A stretch of DNA of 64,000 nucleotides from Nannocystis bainbridge (GTDB lineage: Bacteria > Myxococcota_A > Polyangia > Nannocystales > Nannocystaceae), in NCBI RefSeq assembly GCF_028368995.1, contig NZ_JAQNDL010000005.1, forward strand, positions 1-64,000, written 5' to 3'. Shown here piece after piece: positions 1 to 8,172 of this stretch. Under the pieces are notes generated by a model. The model was not told where the DNA came from. It did not search any database and was given only the letters and a program-made list of their open reading frames with translations. A program made the position numbers and the translations under genes. Position 1 is the first letter of the stretch, and each line of letters starts with the position of its first letter.

Positions 1-21
1 AGTCGGCGACGGTCCCGCTAT

Positions 22-1185
22 ATGCTGACCGCGACGACCGCATCAATCACCCACGACGACCCATATCAGGCCGGTCGCGACCTCGCGGCCGAACTGAATG
101 ACGCGCTCGGCGCTTCGCCGGACGTCGTCCTCCTATTCGCGTCGCCCACCTACGATCCGCGCCGGCTCCTCACCGGCCTCTACCGTCGGCTGACCCCGCG
201 CGTGCAACTCGTCGGCTGTACCAGCTTCGCCGAGATCGGCCACGAAGGCGCCGTCAGCGGCACCGTCACCGCTCTGGGCGTGCGCACCCGCGATCTCGAG
301 GCCCACGCCCTCTACGCGACCCGGGCCAGCGGCGACAGCTTCGCGGTCGGCCGCGCGCTCGGCGAGCAGGCGCACGATCGGGACGCCGCCATGCTGCTGT
401 TGCTGGTCGACGGCGTCCGGCTCGACAGCGCGTCCGTATTGCGCGGCGCGCAATCGGTGCTCGGCCCCGAGTTCCCGATCGTCGGCGGCCTCGCGGCCGA
501 CGACGCCCGATTCGAGCGAACGCGCCAATTTTGCGGCCGCGACATCCTCGAGGGCGCCGCCGTCGGCCTCGCGTGCACGGGCTCGGTGCGGCTCGCGACC
601 GTCGCGCGCGGCGGCTGGGAGCCGATCGGCGCCACCCGTCGCTGCACCCGCGTCGAGCGCGACCGCCTCGTGCTCGAGCTCGACGGTCAGCCCGCGCTCA
701 ACCTCTATCGCGAGTACCTCGGCGCCCACGGTCGCGACCTCCGCACGGCCGGCATCGAGTTCCCGCTCGGGATCGTCGGCCTGCCCGATCGGCCGTGGGC
801 GGGCGACGACGCGATCCAGGTCGTGCGGGCCGTGTACGGCGTCGACGAGGCCCGCGGCGGGCTCCGCTGCACCCGCGACATCCCCGAGGGGGCCGAGATC
901 CGCATGTTGCGAGCGACCAAGGACGACCTCATCCGCAGCGCCTCCGAGGCCGCCGCCGACCTCGGGCGCGCGCTGCCCGGCGGGCAAATCGCCCTCGTGT
1001 TCGACTGCTTCTCGCGCAAGATGGTGCTCGGCGCCCGCTACAAAGAAGAGGTCGCCGCTGCGTTTGCGCGCCTGCCCCCCGACGTCGCCCGCGTCGGCTT
1101 CTACACCTACGGCGAGCTGGCGCCGGTGCGCGGGCAGACCGAGCACCACGACGCCACCTTCACCGCGGTCGTCATCGAGGGTTGA
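22..1185 (+). CDS. FIST domain signal-sensing protein
   Basis: This 387-residue protein has the layout of FIST proteins, which are cytoplasmic sensory modules thought to bind small ligands such as amino acids. The N-terminal half (about residues 30-230) contains the FIST_N-like stretch VGCTSFAEIG followed by IVGGLAADD, and the C-terminal half (about 235-385) contains the FIST_C-like stretch RVGFYTYGEL near the end. There is no signal peptide or membrane segment. Only 5 nt separate its stop from the ATG of a GAF histidine kinase, so the two are probably co-transcribed and may work as a sensor and kinase pair. The ATG at 22 is chosen because it is the first start in the frame; the promoter lies outside the window. 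The ligand is unknown. Confidence 0.85.
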   Translation: MLTATTASITHDDPYQAGRDLAAELNDALGASPDVVLLFASPTYDPRRLLTGLYRRLTPRVQLVGCTSFAEIGHEGAVSGTVTALGVRTRDLEAHALYATRASGDSFAVGRALGEQAHDRDAAMLLLLVDGVRLDSASVLRGAQSVLGPEFPIVGGLAADDARFERTRQFCGRDILEGAAVGLACTGSVRLATVARGGWEPIGATRRCTRVERDRLVLELDGQPALNLYREYLGAHGRDLRTAGIEFPLGIVGLPDRPWAGDDAIQVVRAVYGVDEARGGLRCTRDIPEGAEIRMLRATKDDLIRSASEAAADLGRALPGGQIALVFDCFSRKMVLGARYKEEVAAAFARLPPDVARVGFYTYGELAPVRGQTEHHDATFTAVVIEG

Positions 1186-1190
1186 CCGCG

Positions 1191-2702
1191 ATGATCGACT
1201 GCGACTGCGTGTTCGAGCGCCCCGACCTGCCGGGGCTCCGCGACGACGAGGTGTTCGAGCACCTCGAGCGCTGCGGGACATGTCCCAAAGTACAGGCTGG
1301 CCCCGGACGGATCCTGCTCGCGCGCCTGCAGGACAGCGCCCGCAGCCTGCGCCGCGCCGCCAACCGGGCCCGCCAGGCCGAGCGCGAGCTCGCCGAGCTG
1401 CGGATCGACGTCGACCGCTCCGAGCAGCGGATCGCCAACCTCGAGCGGGTCCAGAAGGTCGGCACGCGCGAGGTCCTGCAGAAGAACGCCCTGCTGGCGA
1501 TGATCTCGAGCATCACGATCGCCGCCAACGAGGCCCAGACCGAGGCCGACGTGTACCGGATCTGCATGCACAAGGTCTGCTCGGCCTCGGGGTGGTCGCT
1601 CGCGCGCCTCACCCCCGCCGGTGGTGGCACCAGCCGCTGGCACGTCGCCGACCGCCTCGCCGCCGAGTTCACCGGCCTGCTCGGCGACGGCGAACCGACC
1701 GCGCTCGGCCTCGAGGCCCTGCGCGGCGGCAAGCCGGTGTGGGCGCCGGATCTGCGGGCCCGCCTCGACACGCCGTGGATCGAGCGCGCCGCCGCTCTCG
1801 GCCTGCGCGGCGGCGCGGCCCTGCCGGTGGTCGTCGGCGGCCACGCGATCGCCGTCGTCGAGTTCTTCGGCACCGCCGGCGAGGGCACCGCGACCGCGTT
1901 GATGCTGGCCATGGCGACCATCGGCGCCGAGATCGGCCGCGTGCTCGCGCGCCTGCGCGCCGACGAGGCCGTGGCCCACGCGCGCGACGCCGCCGAGGGC
2001 GCCAGCCGGGCCAAGAGCGCCTTCCTGGCCAGCATGAGCCACGAGCTGCGGACCCCGCTCAACGCCATCCTCGGCTACGCCGACCTCGTGCACGAGATCC
2101 TCGACGAGGAGGACGCGACCGACGTGCGCGGCGACATCGTCCGCATGCGACAGGCCGGCGAGCACCTGCTCGGCCTCATCAACAACATCCTCGACCTCTC
2201 CAAGGTCGAGGCCGGCCGCATGCCGGTGATCCCCGAGCGCTTCGACCTCGGGGCCCTCGTGCGCGACACCGCCGAGCTGCTCAAACCATTGATGGACCGC
2301 CGCAACAACGTCGCCCGCCTCGACCTCGCCGGCGACCTCGCCGACGTCGAGACCGACCCCACGCTGGTGCGCCAGATCCTCTTCAACCTGATCAGCAACG
2401 CCTCCAAGTTCACCGACGCCGGCACCATCAGCATCGCCGCCGCGCGCCAGACCGACCCTTCCGGCGAGCCATGGTTCCACCTCTCGGTCGCCGACACCGG
2501 CATCGGCATGACCGAGGCGCAGTGCGATCAACTGTTCGAGCCCTACCGCCAGGTCGACCCCCGCCTGGCCCGCCGCGCCGGCGGCACGGGCCTCGGCCTG
2601 TGCCTGTGCCGCGGCCTCTGCACCCTGCTCGGCGGCACGATCGCGGCGTACAGCGCCCCCGGACGCGGCTCCTGCTTCACCGTCCGCCTGCCGCTGCGCT
2701 GA
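1191..2702 (+). CDS. Cytoplasmic GAF-type sensor histidine kinase
   Basis: A 503-residue soluble histidine kinase. The N-terminus has four cysteines (C4, C6, C28, C31) that could bind metal, followed by a coiled coil at about residues 43-100 and a GAF domain at about 103-255. The HisKA box is SHELRTPLNAILGY with phospho-acceptor H284. The ATPase domain shows the N box (FNLISNASKF), G1 (DTGIGM) and G2 (GGTGLGLCLCRGL). No transmembrane segment is visible. It follows the FIST gene by 5 nt, so the FIST protein may feed signals into it. No cognate response regulator is adjacent. The start chosen is the ATG after the FIST stop; the open frame extends further upstream but would overlap the FIST gene. 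Two units of the 14-bp palindrome family lie inside codons 29-37. Confidence 0.9.
   Translation: MIDCDCVFERPDLPGLRDDEVFEHLERCGTCPKVQAGPGRILLARLQDSARSLRRAANRARQAERELAELRIDVDRSEQRIANLERVQKVGTREVLQKNALLAMISSITIAANEAQTEADVYRICMHKVCSASGWSLARLTPAGGGTSRWHVADRLAAEFTGLLGDGEPTALGLEALRGGKPVWAPDLRARLDTPWIERAAALGLRGGAALPVVVGGHAIAVVEFFGTAGEGTATALMLAMATIGAEIGRVLARLRADEAVAHARDAAEGASRAKSAFLASMSHELRTPLNAILGYADLVHEILDEEDATDVRGDIVRMRQAGEHLLGLINNILDLSKVEAGRMPVIPERFDLGALVRDTAELLKPLMDRRNNVARLDLAGDLADVETDPTLVRQILFNLISNASKFTDAGTISIAAARQTDPSGEPWFHLSVADTGIGMTEAQCDQLFEPYRQVDPRLARRAGGTGLGLCLCRGLCTLLGGTIAAYSAPGRGSCFTVRLPLR
1276..1299. repeat. 14-bp palindromic iteron pair inside kinase CDS
   Basis: Units centred on CATG (C at 1279) and CAGG (C at 1293), exactly 14 bp apart. 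They encode part of the Cys-containing N-terminus of the histidine kinase. Confidence 0.7.
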
Positions 2703-2714
2703 ATCACCGCGGTA

Positions 2715-2748
2715 GCGAATGCATGCACCCGCGGCTCGATGCATTCGC
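2715..2748. terminator. Perfect 10-bp inverted repeat, probable bidirectional terminator
   Basis: The arms GCGAATGCAT (2715-2724) and ATGCATTCGC (2739-2748) are perfect complements with a 14-nt loop. The hairpin starts 13 nt after the stop of the histidine kinase and ends just before the stop of a possible minus-strand ORF. No T-tract follows. Confidence 0.6.
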
Positions 2749-2753
2749 CGCGC

Positions 2754-2978
2754 TCACGGCTTCGGGTTTGCGAGCGGCGCCCGCAGATCGCAGCCGCCAC
2801 CCCGGATCACCAGCTCGCGGCCCTCGACCGTGACCGCGACGACGGGCGCGCCGCCGGGTCCGCGGGTGGGCTGGCGGCGACCTCCGCCGCGTCGCCCGCC
2901 GCCGGGACCGCCGGTGCCGCGGCCTCCGGCGCCCGCTCCTCCGCCGGCGGCCCGCCACCAACCGGTACGAAGAGACAT
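2754..2978 (-). CDS. Small Gly/Arg-rich hypothetical protein (doubtful)
   Basis: A possible 74-residue protein: the N-terminal half is Gly/Arg-rich low complexity and the C-terminus has a beta-like segment, VVAVTVEGRELVIRGGGC. The proposed start codon lies in the first unit of the repeat array at 2973-3024. The hairpin at 2715-2748 sits directly at its 3' end, which is the only contextual support. It could equally be non-coding GC-rich sequence. Confidence 0.3.
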   Translation of the reverse strand: MSLRTGWWRAAGGGAGAGGRGTGGPGGGRRGGGRRQPTRGPGGAPVVAVTVEGRELVIRGGGCDLRAPLANPKP

Positions 2979-3024
2979 GTTACAAAGGACATGTCGAATC
3001 GGACATGCTTCATGGGCCATGCTC
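2973..3024. repeat. 14-bp palindromic iteron array (4 units plus a half-phase unit)
   Basis: CATG cores begin at 2976, 2990, 3004 and 3018, a strict 14-bp period; an extra CATG at 3011 lies at the half-period (7 bp). The array lies upstream of the metallophosphoesterase gene. Confidence 0.8.
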
Positions 3025-3112
3025 CCGGCGGCCGGAGCTGCGCGCCTCGACCGTCCGCCAGTGTGCCAGGAGATCGCGGCCGGTGGCGCTGGTGCGGCGT
3101 GGCCGGGGCGGC

Positions 3113-3118
3113 TACCCT
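3113..3118 (+). promoter_or_regulatory. -10-like box TACCCT, 6 nt before GTG
   Basis: TACCCT is followed by 6 nt and then the GTG at 3125, so the transcript would begin at or next to the start codon (leaderless). This placement recurs throughout the window and decides the start chosen for the phosphoesterase. Confidence 0.5.
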
Positions 3119-3124
3119 GCCGGC

Positions 3125-3934
3125 GTGCGGATCGTGCAGATCGACCGCGAGCCGTTCCACGCGCTCGCGTACCTCGACGCCGCGCCGCGCGGCGGCTCGC
3201 AGACGCGCGAGCTGCCGCTGCTGCGCGCGCGCGTCGACGCGTTGCCGGCCCAGCTCGACGCCCTGCTCGTCACCTCCGACCTGCAGGGCCGGGCCGCCCT
3301 GGCCGAGGCCGGGGGCGCCCTGCGGCTGCTCGGCGAGGCGCTGGCCGAGGAGTACGCCACCCTCGCCGCGCTCGATCTCGTGCCCGACCCCGGCTTCACC
3401 GGCGTCGTGCTCGCGGGCGACCTCTACGCCGCCCCGGCCGCCGATCGCCTGGGCGCCACCGGCGACGTCCGCGACGTCTGGCGGGCCCTCGCCGCGCGCT
3501 TCCGCTGGGTCGCCGGTGTCGCCGGCAATCACGACCTGTTCGGCAAGCCGAGCGAGCAGGCCCGCTTCGTCCGCGAACCCGGCGTGCACCTGCTCGACGG
3601 CCGCCAGGTCGAGCTCGACGACCTCGGCGTCGCCGGCGTCGGCGGGATCTGCGGGCGCCCCGGCAAGCCCAATCGCCGCCCGCCCGACGAATTCGTGGCC
3701 GCGATCCGCCGCCTCCTGCCCGCGCGCCCGCACCTGCTCGTCCTGCACGAGGGCCCCGACGGCGGCCCGCACCGGTTCGGCAACCCCGACGTGCGCGCCG
3801 CCGTCGACGGCCGCGGCGCCCTCGTCGTCTGCGGCCACTCCCACTGGCACGACCCGCTGGTCGAGCTGCCGGGCGGCACCCAGGTCCTGAACGTCGACGC
3901 CCGCGCCGTCCTGCTCGAGCGCGCGGATGGCTGA
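3125..3934 (+). CDS. Calcineurin-like metallophosphoesterase
   Basis: A 269-residue soluble phosphoesterase. The visible family motifs are SDLQG (block I region, with Gln where His is usual), GDLYAAP (GDxxD-like region), GNHD (block III) and GHSHWHDP (block V). These residues normally hold a dinuclear metal centre that cleaves phosphomonoesters or phosphodiesters; the substrate cannot be told. The frame is open back to 3005, but the GTG at 3125 is preferred because a TACCCT box lies 6 nt upstream and the conserved domain begins right there (RIVQIDREPF). The gene is flanked on both sides by 14-bp iteron arrays and is convergent with the minus-strand gene ending at 4015. Confidence 0.85.
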   Translation: MRIVQIDREPFHALAYLDAAPRGGSQTRELPLLRARVDALPAQLDALLVTSDLQGRAALAEAGGALRLLGEALAEEYATLAALDLVPDPGFTGVVLAGDLYAAPAADRLGATGDVRDVWRALAARFRWVAGVAGNHDLFGKPSEQARFVREPGVHLLDGRQVELDDLGVAGVGGICGRPGKPNRRPPDEFVAAIRRLLPARPHLLVLHEGPDGGPHRFGNPDVRAAVDGRGALVVCGHSHWHDPLVELPGGTQVLNVDARAVLLERADG

Positions 3935-3936
3935 TC

Positions 3937-4002
3937 GGGCATGCCCCGTCGGACATGCTCCATCGAGCATGTCTCATCGAACATGTCCCATCGGCCATGC
4001 TG
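3937..4002. repeat. 14-bp palindromic iteron array, 5 units
   Basis: CATG cores at 3940, 3954, 3968, 3982 and 3996, a perfect 14-bp period, starting 2 nt after the phosphoesterase stop and ending 12 nt before the stop of the convergent gene. The units alternate GGGCATGCCC, GGACATGCTC, GAGCATGTCT and GAACATGTCC, so the palindrome core is kept while flanks drift. Confidence 0.85.
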
Positions 4003-4014
4003 AACGCACGCCGC

Positions 4015-4428
4015 TCACGGCGCGCGGAACTGCTGCGGCATCCCGTCCTCGACCGTGATCGTCACCACCACGTCGACCGGCCCCGGCGCGCCGACGTGGA
4101 GGATGAACGCCACCCCGCCGGAGTGCGGCGACACGTTCGACACCCACACGTCCGCGTCGCCGAGCGAGAAGATGTAGTCCTGCAGGCCCTGCCCGTCGGG
4201 GCCGACCACCGCGGCCGAGCCGTAGTCGGTCGCCTCGGCCGCCGACACGTGCACGATCGACAGCGGCGTGATCGGCGGGTGGATGCCCCACTTGAAGTCC
4301 AGGCGCGAGCGCCCGAGCAGGCCGTGCTCCTTGCCGTAGAAGACGCGGATCGAGTTCGCCACCGCAAATTCATGGCACCGGCCGGGCGCCGCGCCGCCCG
4401 GTCCGCGTCGGCCTGCGCGCCGGATCAA
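4015..4428 (-). CDS. Hypothetical protein, 137 aa
   Basis: No family is recognised. The protein has a short basic N-terminus and then a beta-rich domain (for example VVGPDGQGLQDYIFSLGD and VVVTITVEDGMPQQF at the C-terminus). No signal peptide or membrane segment is evident. The proposed start is a TTG that overlaps the TGA stop of the upstream pseudouridine synthase gene (TTGA overlap), which implies translational coupling and a shared transcript. A shorter start, the GTG in front of VANSIRVFYGKEH, is possible. Confidence 0.6.
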   Translation of the reverse strand: MIRRAGRRGPGGAAPGRCHEFAVANSIRVFYGKEHGLLGRSRLDFKWGIHPPITPLSIVHVSAAEATDYGSAAVVGPDGQGLQDYIFSLGDADVWVSNVSPHSGGVAFILHVGAPGPVDVVVTITVEDGMPQQFRAP

Positions 4429-5189
4429 CCGTCGCGTCCGCCAGCGTCCGTCGCGTCGCCGCCGTCACCGACGACTCGCGCCTGCGCGCTCGCGCCGGCC
4501 ACCAGCTCGGTCGTGATGCCGAGTCCGGCGAGCGCGCCCGCCAGATCGGCCGGCAGCGGTGCCTTCACGGCGACCCGCGCCCCCGTGTGCGGGTGCGGCA
4601 GCGCCAGCGACCACGCGTGCAGCGCCAGCCGGTGCAGGTCGTGGTGCTCGCGGAACCACCGGTTGTGTTCGCCCTTGCCGTAGCGGACATCGCCGATCAG
4701 CGGGCAGCTGATGTGCTTCAGGTGGCGGCGGATCTGGTGCAGGCGCCCCGTCAGCGGCCGCGCCTCCACCAGCGCGTAGCGACCGGCGCGCGCCAGCGTC
4801 GTCACCTCCGTGACCGCCGGCACGCGCGGCCCGTCCTCCGCGCGCGGGATCGGGTGATCGATCGTCACCGCCGCGGGCGGGTTGCCGCGGACCAGCGCCA
4901 GGTAGCGCTTCTCGACCTGGCCCGAGGTCCAGACCTCCTGCATCGCCCGCGCCGTCGCCGAGTCGAGGGCGAACGCCAGCGCCCCGCTGGCCCCGCGGTC
5001 GAGGCGGTGCACCGGGTACACGTACGCCCCGACGGCCTCGCGCGCCAGGTCGAGCAGCGCCACCTCGTCGTCGGCCCAGCCGCGGTGGACCACCAGCCCG
5101 GCCGGCTTGGCGACGATCAGCAGCCGGTCGTCGCGGTAGAGGATGAAATCCTGCTGCCCCGAAGGACATGTCTCATCCGACATGCTCAT
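4425..5189 (-). CDS. RluA/TruC-like RNA pseudouridine synthase
   Basis: A 254-residue RluA-superfamily pseudouridine synthase. The catalytic motif is PVHRLDRGASGALAF, in which the Asp is the nucleophile that isomerises uridine. It is followed by TSGQVEKRYLALVRG and the RLHQIRRHLKHISCPLIGD box. The pattern of short length, no S4 domain and a C-terminal LHAWSL segment is closest to TruC (tRNA U65), but the target RNA is an inference. The first dozen codons (MSMSDETCP...) are made by the 14-bp iteron array, and both candidate ATGs (5189, 5183) fall in array units. A TTGA overlap links it to the gene downstream. Confidence 0.85.
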   Translation of the reverse strand: MSMSDETCPSGQQDFILYRDDRLLIVAKPAGLVVHRGWADDEVALLDLAREAVGAYVYPVHRLDRGASGALAFALDSATARAMQEVWTSGQVEKRYLALVRGNPPAAVTIDHPIPRAEDGPRVPAVTEVTTLARAGRYALVEARPLTGRLHQIRRHLKHISCPLIGDVRYGKGEHNRWFREHHDLHRLALHAWSLALPHPHTGARVAVKAPLPADLAGALAGLGITTELVAGASAQARVVGDGGDATDAGGRDG

Positions 5190-5250
5190 GCCCCTCCACG
5201 ACATGACCGATCGGACATGTCCTCCGTGACATGGCCCGAGAGCCCTGTCA
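5164..5250. repeat. 14-bp palindromic iteron array bridging two genes
   Basis: Cores at 5167 and 5181, then after a 21-bp (14+7) step at 5202, 5216, 5230 and a CCTG variant at 5244. The array carries the start codon of the pseudouridine synthase at one end and the stop codon of the kinase-TPR gene at the other. Confidence 0.8.
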
Positions 5251-8133
5251 CTGCGCCCCCCCGGCCTCGCGCAGCTTCGCCGCGGCCAGGCGCTCGCGCT
5301 CGAACGCGGCCCCGGCCGCCTGCAGGTCCGCCTGCGCCTGCCCGGCCAGCTCCGCCGCGTCCGCCTCGCCGCGGGCCGCGTGGATCTGGGCCAGCGCCAG
5401 GCGGGCCCGCCCGCGCGCCAGCGGGGCCGGCAGCAGCGGCAGCGCCCGCCGCAGCAGCGGCTCCGCCAACTCGGGCGAGCCGCGGGCCAGCAGCACCCGC
5501 CCGCGCAGGGCCAGCGCCGCGGCGTTCTGCACCGGCGTCGCGCCCGGGCGCGGGCGCGGCAGCGCGGCCTCGGCCGCCTCGGCCTCACCCGCGAGCAGCA
5601 GCGTCTCGGCCAGCTCGGCGCGCGCCAGGTCGGTGTCGGGGTGATCGGCGCCGCGGTCCTTCTCGCGCAGCGCCAGCGCCTGCCGCAGCTCGACCAGCGC
5701 CTCCTCGAAGCGGCCCTGCCACGCCAGCGCCGCGCCGATGCCCGCGCGCACGTCGGCGACCGCGCCCGGGTCGACGCGCTCGCCCCCCGCCAGCAGCGCC
5801 AGCGCCCGCTGCGACAGCTGGCCCGCGTCGACCCACTGAGCCTGGCGCGCCAGCGACTTCGCAAGGTTGTCGAGCGTCGGCGCCAGCTTGACGTGGCGCG
5901 GCCCGTACAGCGTCTCCTCGGTCGCCAGCGCCCGCCGCAGCAGCGTCGTCGCCTGCGCCAGGTCGCCGACCTCCGTCAGCACCATCGCCAGGTTGCTGCG
6001 GCCGATCGCCACCTCCGGGTGATCCTTGCCGAACCGCGCCTCGCGGATCGCCAGCGAGCGCTCGAGGTGCTCCGCCGCCGCCGCCAGGTCGCCGCGCAGG
6101 AACTCGACCCGGCTCATGTTGCCGAGCACCAGCGCGACCTTCGGGTTGTCGGCCACGTCCTCGGCCTCGTAGATCGCCAGGGCCCGGCGATAGTCGGCGG
6201 CAGCCTCGTCGTTGCGGCCCTCGGCGGCGCGGACCACCGCGCGATTGTTGTGGAACGCCGCCGCGATGCGCGGCCGGTCGGACAGCCGCAGCAGCAGGGC
6301 CGCGGCGCTGCGCTCCCACAGCGCCGCGCGGACGCGGTCGTTGCGGTGATAGCCGTCGACGATCAGCAGCGCGCTCGCGGCCTCCGCGGCGACCTCGAGC
6401 GCACCTGTCCCGAGGGCCATAAAGTAAGCGTCGCTCAGCGCCGCCGACGCGCGCTCGTAGTCCGCCAGCGAGCGCTGGAGGTTGCCGATCCGCAGCAGCG
6501 CCTCGGCCACCAGCGCCGGCTCGCCGAGCGCGCGCGCGGCCGCCAGCACCACCTCCGCGCGGGCCAGCGCCGGCTTGTAGCGGCCGACCTCGTTGGCCGT
6601 CTTGATCTCCGCCAGCCAGCGCCGGACCTCCTCGCCGCGCATCGTCCGGCGGACATCGGTCTCGCGCAGCCACGCCGGCAGGCCCTCGACCTCGACGCAG
6701 GCCGCCACCGGCTCGAGCTGGCCCTCCGCCTTGACCGCGTGGCGCGCCGCCGAATCTGGCTCTTCGGCCAGGGCCGTCAGCATCGCCGCCAGCTCGCGCG
6801 CCTGTCCGCTGAGACAGGTCATGCGCCCGACCAGCGCCGGCTGCTGCTCGGGCGCCGCCTCCTCGTAGGCCTCACAGGCGGCCCGGTAGAGCTCGCTCCA
6901 GCGGCCCGCGCGGGCCTCCATCGCCGCCGCCAGCGTGGTCCACGTCTCGTCGGCGTACGGCGCCGCGACGCCGGTGATCGCCGCCCGCAGCGGGCCCTGT
7001 CGCTCGGCCCACAGGCGCGCGACCCGATCGGCGTGGCCCTCGCACTCGCCGACCGTCTCGCGCCACAGCGAGAACCCCAGCCCGCCGGCGACCGCCAGCA
7101 GCAGCACCAGCGCCGCCACCATCAGCCGGCGCCGGCGCAGCCGCGGCGCCTCGGTGATCGCGTGCAGCAGCGCGTCCATCGACGCGTGGCGCTGGTTCGG
7201 CACCGCCGCCAAGCCGCGGGCCAGCGCCGCGCGCAAGAACATCGGCACCTTCGCCAGCCGCGGCGGCCGCCGCAGCTCGCCGGCCATGACCGCCTGGAAG
7301 CGGTGCGCCGGGTCGCCGTCGGGGAACGGCCGCACCCCGAACAGCGCCTCGTAGAACGCCACGCAGAAGCTGAACTGATCCGACCGCGTATCGCACGGCA
7401 GCCCGAGGTGCTGCTCCGGCGCCATGTAGGGCGGCGTCCCGGCGATCATCGAGGTCTGCGGCCCGGGCGCGCCCGCGTGCAAGATCCGCGCGACCAGCGA
7501 CGACGGCGGCCCCACCCCCGTCATGCGCGCCAGCCCGAAGTCGAGCACGCGCACCCGCCCCTGCACGTCGATCATCGCGTTCTCGGGCTTGAAGTCGCGG
7601 TGGACCATCTCGGCGCGGTGGGCCGCCGCCAGCCCGCGCCCGGCCTGCACGAACGCCGCCGTCACCTCTTTCCATGGGCGCGGCGCGTCGCGGCCGATCC
7701 ACTTGCGCAGCGTCTCGCCCTCGATGAACTCCATCGCCACGAAGACCTCGTCGGCGAGCACCCCGACCTCGTGGACCGCGACCACGTTCGGGTGGTCGAG
7801 CCGCGCCAGCGCCTGCGCCTCGCGCAGCAGCCGGGCCGCGCCGTCGCCCCCGTCGTCGGAGGCGCGCAGCAGCTTGATGGCGATCTTGCGCCCGAGCTGG
7901 CGGTCCTCCGCCTTGTAGACCACGCCCATGCCGCCGGCGCCGAGCCGCGCCTCGATGGCGAAGCGGCCGATGCGCGCCGGCATGGCTGCCTCTTTGGACA
8001 TGTCCTCACGAACATGTCTCTTGCGCCCGGAGCGCGGCGGCTGGGTCGACATGTCCTGCTGCGGGCCCAGGCGCAGGGTCGGGGCCGATGCGCCCGGGAC
8101 CCCGTCGGACCGCTCGTCGCGCGAGCCGCTCAC
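5248..8133 (-). CDS. Ser/Thr protein kinase with TM segment and TPR repeats
   Basis: A 961-residue PknB-type kinase. The kinase domain (about residues 56-330) has the glycine loop GAGGMG, catalytic lysine K87 (AIK), HRD at 178-180, DFG at 198-200 and APE at 238-240, so it should be active. One transmembrane helix lies at about 337-357, followed by an extracytoplasmic region with many TPR/Kinesin-light-chain-like repeats (from about residue 540 on; for example HPEVAIGRSNLAMVLTEVGD). This architecture is common in myxobacteria. The GTG start at 8133 has a TATAGT box 8 nt upstream. The N-terminal 50 residues include iteron-encoded sequence (KRHVREDMSKEA). It follows the CxxC protein by 39 nt and may be the distal part of the kinase operon with an added internal promoter. 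Confidence 0.92.
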   Translation of the reverse strand: MSGSRDERSDGVPGASAPTLRLGPQQDMSTQPPRSGRKRHVREDMSKEAAMPARIGRFAIEARLGAGGMGVVYKAEDRQLGRKIAIKLLRASDDGGDGAARLLREAQALARLDHPNVVAVHEVGVLADEVFVAMEFIEGETLRKWIGRDAPRPWKEVTAAFVQAGRGLAAAHRAEMVHRDFKPENAMIDVQGRVRVLDFGLARMTGVGPPSSLVARILHAGAPGPQTSMIAGTPPYMAPEQHLGLPCDTRSDQFSFCVAFYEALFGVRPFPDGDPAHRFQAVMAGELRRPPRLAKVPMFLRAALARGLAAVPNQRHASMDALLHAITEAPRLRRRRLMVAALVLLLAVAGGLGFSLWRETVGECEGHADRVARLWAERQGPLRAAITGVAAPYADETWTTLAAAMEARAGRWSELYRAACEAYEEAAPEQQPALVGRMTCLSGQARELAAMLTALAEEPDSAARHAVKAEGQLEPVAACVEVEGLPAWLRETDVRRTMRGEEVRRWLAEIKTANEVGRYKPALARAEVVLAAARALGEPALVAEALLRIGNLQRSLADYERASAALSDAYFMALGTGALEVAAEAASALLIVDGYHRNDRVRAALWERSAAALLLRLSDRPRIAAAFHNNRAVVRAAEGRNDEAAADYRRALAIYEAEDVADNPKVALVLGNMSRVEFLRGDLAAAAEHLERSLAIREARFGKDHPEVAIGRSNLAMVLTEVGDLAQATTLLRRALATEETLYGPRHVKLAPTLDNLAKSLARQAQWVDAGQLSQRALALLAGGERVDPGAVADVRAGIGAALAWQGRFEEALVELRQALALREKDRGADHPDTDLARAELAETLLLAGEAEAAEAALPRPRPGATPVQNAAALALRGRVLLARGSPELAEPLLRRALPLLPAPLARGRARLALAQIHAARGEADAAELAGQAQADLQAAGAAFERERLAAAKLREAGGAQ
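6401..6424. repeat. 14-bp iteron pair in kinase CDS
   Basis: A CCTG core at 6404 and a CCAT variant at 6418, 14 bp apart, inside the TPR region. Confidence 0.4.
6798..6821. repeat. 14-bp iteron pair in kinase CDS
   Basis: CCTG core at 6801 and CAGG core at 6815, forming the inverted pair CTGTCC-N4-GAGACAG-like. It encodes a linker segment of the kinase-TPR protein. Confidence 0.5.
7996..8056. repeat. 14-bp iterons at kinase N-terminus
   Basis: Cores at 7999 and 8013 (14 bp apart) and a further single unit at 8050. They encode DMST and HVREDMSKEA in the poorly conserved N-terminal tail ahead of the kinase domain. Confidence 0.65.
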
Positions 8134-8141
8134 GGCCCGGC

Positions 8142-8147
8142 ACTATA
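8142..8147 (-). promoter_or_regulatory. -10-like box TATAGT, 8 nt before GTG
   Basis: On the minus strand TATAGT is followed by 8 nt and the GTG start at 8133 of the kinase-TPR gene. It fits the leaderless promoter pattern and would give the kinase its own promoter inside the cluster. Confidence 0.5.
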
Positions 8148-8172
8148 ACCCGCGGCGCCGGGCGCCGGGCCG

